A stretch of 10,435 nt of DNA from an uncultured Anaerolineales bacterium. Lineage in GTDB: Bacteria; Chloroflexota; Anaerolineae; Anaerolineales; Villigracilaceae. Shown piece after piece: positions 7,139 through 10,435 of the stretch; the stretch's first letter is position 1; every line of letters starts with the position of its first letter. The notes under the pieces were generated by a model. That model searched no databases and was not told the origin of the DNA. It was given only the letters and a program-made list of their open reading frames with translations. Both the position numbers and the translations under genes were made by a program. Location of the stretch: contig CALFXA010000264.1 of assembly GCA_937928015.1 (NCBI GenBank), forward strand, positions 1 to 10,435, read 5' to 3'.

Positions 7139-7417
7139 ATGACCTCCGACAATCTCCCCCTGCTTCTTCTGCTGCCTTTGGCCCTGATCCTGATCATCCT
7201 ATGGGGCGTCATCAAGAACGTGATCCGCAGCAACGGTTACCCGAGCGACCCGCTCCGTGAACATACCCGCGACATCGCCAACCTGCACGACCTGGCCACC
7301 TGGGAGAAGAATCCCACCCGAAAGCGGAATTTCACCGCACTCCTGGTCAGTTTTTACGTGGCGTTGGCAGCGCTGGTAGTGGACTTTCTAATCTATATCG
7401 GAAGTTTCTTGATGTAA
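7139..7417 (+). CDS. Small two-helix membrane protein, unknown function
   Basis: The protein has 92 residues and I do not recognise its family. A Leu/Ile-rich helix (about 6-26) is followed by a polar, charged middle (27-64, with SDPLREHTRDIANLHDLATW) and a second hydrophobic helix (about 66-91) ending at the C-terminus. The positive cluster RKR at 61-63 before the second helix suggests that the middle lies in the cytoplasm and both ends outside. No clear ribosome binding site precedes the ATG. The gene lies 58 bases after the NYN gene on the same strand and ends just before a strong terminator, so the two may share a transcript. The codon pattern and the fit between stop and terminator support a real gene. 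Confidence 0.7.
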   Translation: MTSDNLPLLLLLPLALILIILWGVIKNVIRSNGYPSDPLREHTRDIANLHDLATWEKNPTRKRNFTALLVSFYVALAALVVDFLIYIGSFLM

Positions 7418-7421
7418 AACA

Positions 7422-7457
7422 GAGAGGCGGACCTTGAAGGTCCGCCTCTTCTTTTTT
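7422..7457. terminator. Bidirectional terminator between convergent genes
   Basis: A stem of 12 perfect pairs (7423-7434 with 7438-7449) with a TGA loop lies between the membrane protein gene and the end of the transaldolase/isomerase gene. On the plus strand it is followed by a T-rich tract (six T residues at 7452-7457, interrupted by one C from the stem). On the minus strand a shorter TTTT follows a few bases on. It probably ends transcription from both sides, more strongly on the plus strand. Confidence 0.88.
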
Positions 7458-10143
7458 ATAGCAGGTCCACCAGCGTCTTGACCGCATCCGCATTGGGCAG
7501 GTGGATGCGGATGGCGCGGCGTCCGCGGGCGCGTAAGGCCTCGTAGTCGCCGAGGGCCTGGGCACGCTCCAGGGTACCGAAGGTCATGCCCTGGGTGGGG
7601 ATTTCCACATCGGGCGAAGCATCCGCCACGATCTGGATGAACACGCCGCTGTCAGGTCCACCCTTGTGGAGTTGACCCGTCGAGTGCTGAAAGCGCGGGC
7701 CAAAGCCGACGGTGGTGGCGCAGCCCGTCTGCGTGCGCAGCGCCATGCGGAATTGGGTCAGCGCGGCAGTGGTCTCCGCATTGCGCGGCAGATAGGCGTT
7801 GACAGCGAGGTAGTCCCCCGCCTTGACCTTCTCCAGCAGATTCTTGAGCGCTGCCGATGCAGCCGTCAGAGCCACCAGGTCGCTTTCGGGCAGGGAACCG
7901 TTCTTTTGATATTCGGCGATCTTGGCCTTGGTCATCTCCTTGGCGTCCTGCACGTCGGGCTGGTCGAAGGCATTCACGCCCAGCAGGTGACAGGCCGTGG
8001 CGGTGGCCACTTCCCAGCGGAACATCTCGGCCACCAGCGCGTACGAATCAGGCAGGTGGAACTCGATGACGGGGAAGCCTGCGCCGCGCAGCTTCATCAC
8101 AGCCGCATCATGTTCGCCCGACTGGCGCAAGTACACGAACAGACGATCCGAGCCGTAATCGGACGGGATGCCCGCAGGCTCGCCATCCACGGGGATGATG
8201 CCCTTGCCAAACTTGCCGCTCGACTCGGCCACGATCTGCTCGATCCACGAACCGAGCGGAGCCAGGGCCGAGTCGCTCAGAATGGTGAGCTTGTCCCTGC
8301 CGCCCAGGGTGGACTCGGCCAACACAGCGCCCAGCACCAAACCAGGATTGCGCGCAGCGGGCACGTCAGCCAGCGACTGATCACGCATCCAGGCGGCGCG
8401 GGCGAGGAACTGGTTCAGATCCACGCCGACCAGCGCAGCGGGGACCAGCCCAAAGTGAGTCAACGCCGAATAACGGCCGCCCACCATCGGGTCCGCGTTG
8501 AAGATTTTACGGAAGCCGCGCTCCTTGCCGAGCGCTTCCAGTGAGGTCCCCGCATCGGTGGTGACGATAAAGCGTGAGCCATCGCCCTTGGCCAGTTCCC
8601 AGAAATAATTGAAGCCAGCCATCACCTCGGCGGTGCCGCCCGATTTGCTGGCGACGATGTAGAGCGTCTCGGCGGGCGGGAAGTGTTTGCTCGCTTCCAG
8701 CGCCTGGGCAGGGTCGGTCGAATCGAGGATCGACAGCTTGTAGTCGGGGTGCGGGAAGAACAGCGAGAAGACCTCGGGCGTGAGCGAGGAGCCGCCCATG
8801 CCGATGACAAGGAATTTCTTGATGCCCTGCGCGTGGACCGCGTCGGCGAAGGCTTGAATCTCGGCAAGGGCCGCACGCGAGCTGACGGGCGAATCCAGCC
8901 AGCCGAGGCGGATGGCGACTTCTTTCGTGCCCGCCGCGTCGGACGGGTCGGCCCACAAGAGCGAATCATGCTTCCAGATGCGGGCGGGGACGGAATCCGC
9001 TTCGAGCTGGGCGACCCGCTCGGAAACGGGACCCGCCAGATGTCCGATCTGGGAACGAGCGGATTTCCTGCGCTCATCGATGGTTGCCAACAATTGGGTG
9101 AACGCATCCGCAAAGGACTTGACGCCCTCGTCTTCCAGTTCCTGGGTGACGGCGTCCATCGAGATGCCCGCCTTGGCCAAATCGACCAGGGCCTTTTCAG
9201 AGTCGGGCAGGTCACGCGTGATGGTGACGGCCGCATTGCCGTGGTCGCGGAAGGCGTCCAGCGTGGCAGGCGGCACGGTATTGACCGTGTCGGGGCCAAT
9301 CAGGTTATCGACGTAGATCGTGTCGGGGTAGGCGGGATTCTTGGTGCTGGTAGACGCCCTCAACGGACGCTGTACACGCGCGCTGTGACGGGCCTTGAGC
9401 GTCGCGAAACGCGCCGTAGTGAAGGTCTCTTCGAAGGCCTTGTAGGCCAACTTGGCGTTGGCGATAGCCGCCAGGCCGCACAACGGAGAGTTCTCGGGCA
9501 GGCGTGGATCGATCTTGCTGTCGACACGCGAGACGAAGAATGAGGCCACTGAGGCAATGTGGTCGATGGGTTCGCCCGCCGCCACACGGTCTTCGAGGCC
9601 GCTCAGGTAAGCTTCCATCACTTCGGCGTAGCGCTCCAAAGAGAAGATCAAAGTCACGTTGACATTGATGCCCGCGGCGATGGCCTTGCGGATGGCAGGG
9701 ATGCCTTCCTTCGTGGCGGGGATCTTGACCATCAGGTTCGGGCGGGCGACGCGATCCCAGAGTTGCTGGGCCTGTTGGAAGGTGCCTTCCGTGTCGCGTG
9801 CGAGGAACGGACTGACTTCCAGACTGACGTAGCCGTCACCGCCGCGAGTCTCGTCGTACAGCGGACGGAACAGGTCGGTGGCGGCGCGGATGTCTTCGAT
9901 GGCGAGCTGCCAGAAGATCTGCTCCGCGTCCCAGCCCGACCAGGCCAGCGGAGTCAGAGCCGCGTCGTAATCATTGGTCTTGGCGATGGCGTTGTTGAAG
10001 ATGGTCGGGTTGGAGGTCACGCCGCGGATATCGCCGCGCTCGATCATGGCCTTGAGTTCGCCATTCTCCAAGAGACGGCGTTGGATATTGTCGTACCAAA
10101 GGGATTGGCCGAGGGAGGTTAGTTTTTCGATTGGGGTTGTCAT
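7456..10143 (-). CDS. tal-pgi: Bifunctional transaldolase / glucose-6-phosphate isomerase
   Basis: The protein has 895 residues, a full-length fusion. Residues of about 1-365 are transaldolase: VTSNPTIF (42-49), VSLEVSP, the Schiff-base lysine K140 in [17 protein letters not shown] and [12 protein letters not shown]. Residues of about 385-895 are phosphoglucose isomerase: [10 protein letters not shown] (448-457), the phosphate-binding loop ASKSGGTAE (498-506), [13 protein letters not shown], the acidic residue in [10 protein letters not shown], and [15 protein letters not shown] with H820 and K827. It moves a dihydroxyacetone unit between sugar phosphates and interconverts fructose 6-phosphate with glucose 6-phosphate, so the product of the first half can feed the second. 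R262 replaces the Trp I expect in the conserved LWASTSTKN motif. The ATG at 10143 is preferred because the protein then starts as family members do; an in-frame GTG at 10182 would add 13 residues. No strong ribosome binding site is visible. It lies 52 bases after rpiB in the same direction. Confidence 0.96.
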   Translation of the reverse strand: MTTPIEKLTSLGQSLWYDNIQRRLLENGELKAMIERGDIRGVTSNPTIFNNAIAKTNDYDAALTPLAWSGWDAEQIFWQLAIEDIRAATDLFRPLYDETRGGDGYVSLEVSPFLARDTEGTFQQAQQLWDRVARPNLMVKIPATKEGIPAIRKAIAAGINVNVTLIFSLERYAEVMEAYLSGLEDRVAAGEPIDHIASVASFFVSRVDSKIDPRLPENSPLCGLAAIANAKLAYKAFEETFTTARFATLKARHSARVQRPLRASTSTKNPAYPDTIYVDNLIGPDTVNTVPPATLDAFRDHGNAAVTITRDLPDSEKALVDLAKAGISMDAVTQELEDEGVKSFADAFTQLLATIDERRKSARSQIGHLAGPVSERVAQLEADSVPARIWKHDSLLWADPSDAAGTKEVAIRLGWLDSPVSSRAALAEIQAFADAVHAQGIKKFLVIGMGGSSLTPEVFSLFFPHPDYKLSILDSTDPAQALEASKHFPPAETLYIVASKSGGTAEVMAGFNYFWELAKGDGSRFIVTTDAGTSLEALGKERGFRKIFNADPMVGGRYSALTHFGLVPAALVGVDLNQFLARAAWMRDQSLADVPAARNPGLVLGAVLAESTLGGRDKLTILSDSALAPLGSWIEQIVAESSGKFGKGIIPVDGEPAGIPSDYGSDRLFVYLRQSGEHDAAVMKLRGAGFPVIEFHLPDSYALVAEMFRWEVATATACHLLGVNAFDQPDVQDAKEMTKAKIAEYQKNGSLPESDLVALTAASAALKNLLEKVKAGDYLAVNAYLPRNAETTAALTQFRMALRTQTGCATTVGFGPRFQHSTGQLHKGGPDSGVFIQIVADASPDVEIPTQGMTFGTLERAQALGDYEALRARGRRAIRIHLPNADAVKTLVDLL

Positions 10144-10159
10144 AATGTTTCTTTCATTT

Positions 10160-10185
10160 GGAGTGCAGACTAAAATCCACACTCC
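10160..10185 (-). repeat. Inverted repeat in the rpiB to tal-pgi gap
   Basis: GGAGTG (10160-10165) and CACTCC (10180-10185) are perfect inverted arms. The sequence between them can extend the stem by two pairs past a small internal loop. In the transcript the hairpin would lie just upstream of the tal-pgi start. There is no T run, so it is not a terminator. It could be chance. Confidence 0.35.
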
Positions 10186-10195
10186 GACTTGGGTT

Positions 10196-10435
10196 CTATC
10201 CGTTTTCCTCTAACTTCTTAATCTTTGCCACGCGCCGCGCAAGACGTTCACCGCCTGGTTTGTCGCCTTCATATTCCGTATTCAAGAACGCAGGCACCAG
10301 CACCTTGACCAACTCGGGGCCGATCACACGACCGCCCATGCACAGCACATTCATGTCATCGTGCAGGACGCCCTGCATGGCGGAATACGTATCGTGACAG
10401 ATGGAAGCGTACACGCCCTTCATCTTATTGGCGGC
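10196..10435 (-). CDS. rpiB: Ribose-5-phosphate isomerase B (RpiB/LacAB family), N-terminal part outside window
   Basis: The last 79 residues and the TAG stop (10196-10198) are present; the start lies beyond the right edge. The family hallmarks are clear: [18 protein letters not shown], then [18 protein letters not shown], and a C-terminal [16 protein letters not shown]. These match the C-terminal half of RpiB, an enzyme of about 150 residues that interconverts ribose 5-phosphate and ribulose 5-phosphate in the cytoplasm. The related LacA/LacB galactose-6-phosphate isomerases share these motifs, but the neighbouring transaldolase/isomerase gene favours RpiB. The two genes are probably cotranscribed. 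The residues that would settle substrate choice in the N-terminal half are not visible. Confidence 0.92.
   Translation of the reverse strand, partial: AANKMKGVYASICHDTYSAMQGVLHDDMNVLCMGGRVIGPELVKVLVPAFLNTEYEGDKPGGERLARRVAKIKKLEENG

Noticed and set aside
7666..9543. Long plus-strand open frames opposite tal-pgi
   Set aside because: They are antisense shadows of a well conserved GC-rich gene and show no domain or ribosome binding site.
10140..10157. Five-codon mini-ORF (M-K-E-T-L) whose TGA overlaps the tal-pgi ATG
   Set aside because: The ATGA overlap looks like coupling, but there is no ribosome binding site and so short a frame is expected by chance.
10144..10182. GTG start at 10182 for tal-pgi
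   Set aside because: It adds 13 unrelated residues; family proteins begin close to the MTTPIEKL segment, and the GGAG before the GTG is too close to serve it.

Overview
The window is a bacterial contig end that most resembles Chloroflexota, probably Anaerolineae. This lineage call is inference from gene content and style: a long PAS/multi-GAF sensor, a lipoprotein with a Thr/Pro-rich linker, a fused transaldolase/phosphoglucose isomerase, and start codons placed where leaderless transcripts would begin. No rRNA or tRNA gene, insertion sequence or CRISPR array was seen. The first 38 bases are not biological: they match the Illumina TruSeq read-2 adapter. The leftmost gene is therefore cut by an assembly artefact, and its true end is unknown.

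Layout from left to right. Positions 39-2806 (minus) hold a sensor of at least 922 residues: a degenerate receiver, then GAF, PAS and three more GAF domains, with the output domain lost off the edge. After a divergent gap comes a small CPDC glutaredoxin-like protein (3084-3353, plus) with a good ribosome binding site and its own terminator. Next is a lipoprotein (3586-4242, plus) with a near-consensus promoter. It converges on a two-component system on the minus strand, an OmpR/PhoB-type regulator (5478-6161) followed by a membrane histidine kinase (4294-5481). The two overlap by ATGA, and a strong hairpin lies between kinase and lipoprotein. The kinase has an odd extracytoplasmic loop of strictly alternating glycine bordered by methionine pairs.

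Divergent from the regulator is an NYN-domain protein with a C-terminal LOTUS/OST-HTH domain (6289-7080, plus), a probable RNA-binding nuclease. A small two-helix membrane protein of unknown role follows (7139-7417, plus). A bidirectional terminator separates these from the last minus-strand block: the C-terminal half of ribose-5-phosphate isomerase B (from the right edge to 10196) and, 52 bases downstream of it, the transaldolase/phosphoglucose isomerase fusion (7456-10143). Together these two serve the non-oxidative pentose phosphate pathway and its link to glucose 6-phosphate.

Most of the window is ordinary housekeeping and signalling. The parts most worth a second look are the Gly-X/Met sensor loop, the back-to-back leaderless-type promoters at 6168-6289, the NYN-LOTUS protein with its membrane neighbour, the receiver domain that has lost its switch residues, and the adapter at the contig start.
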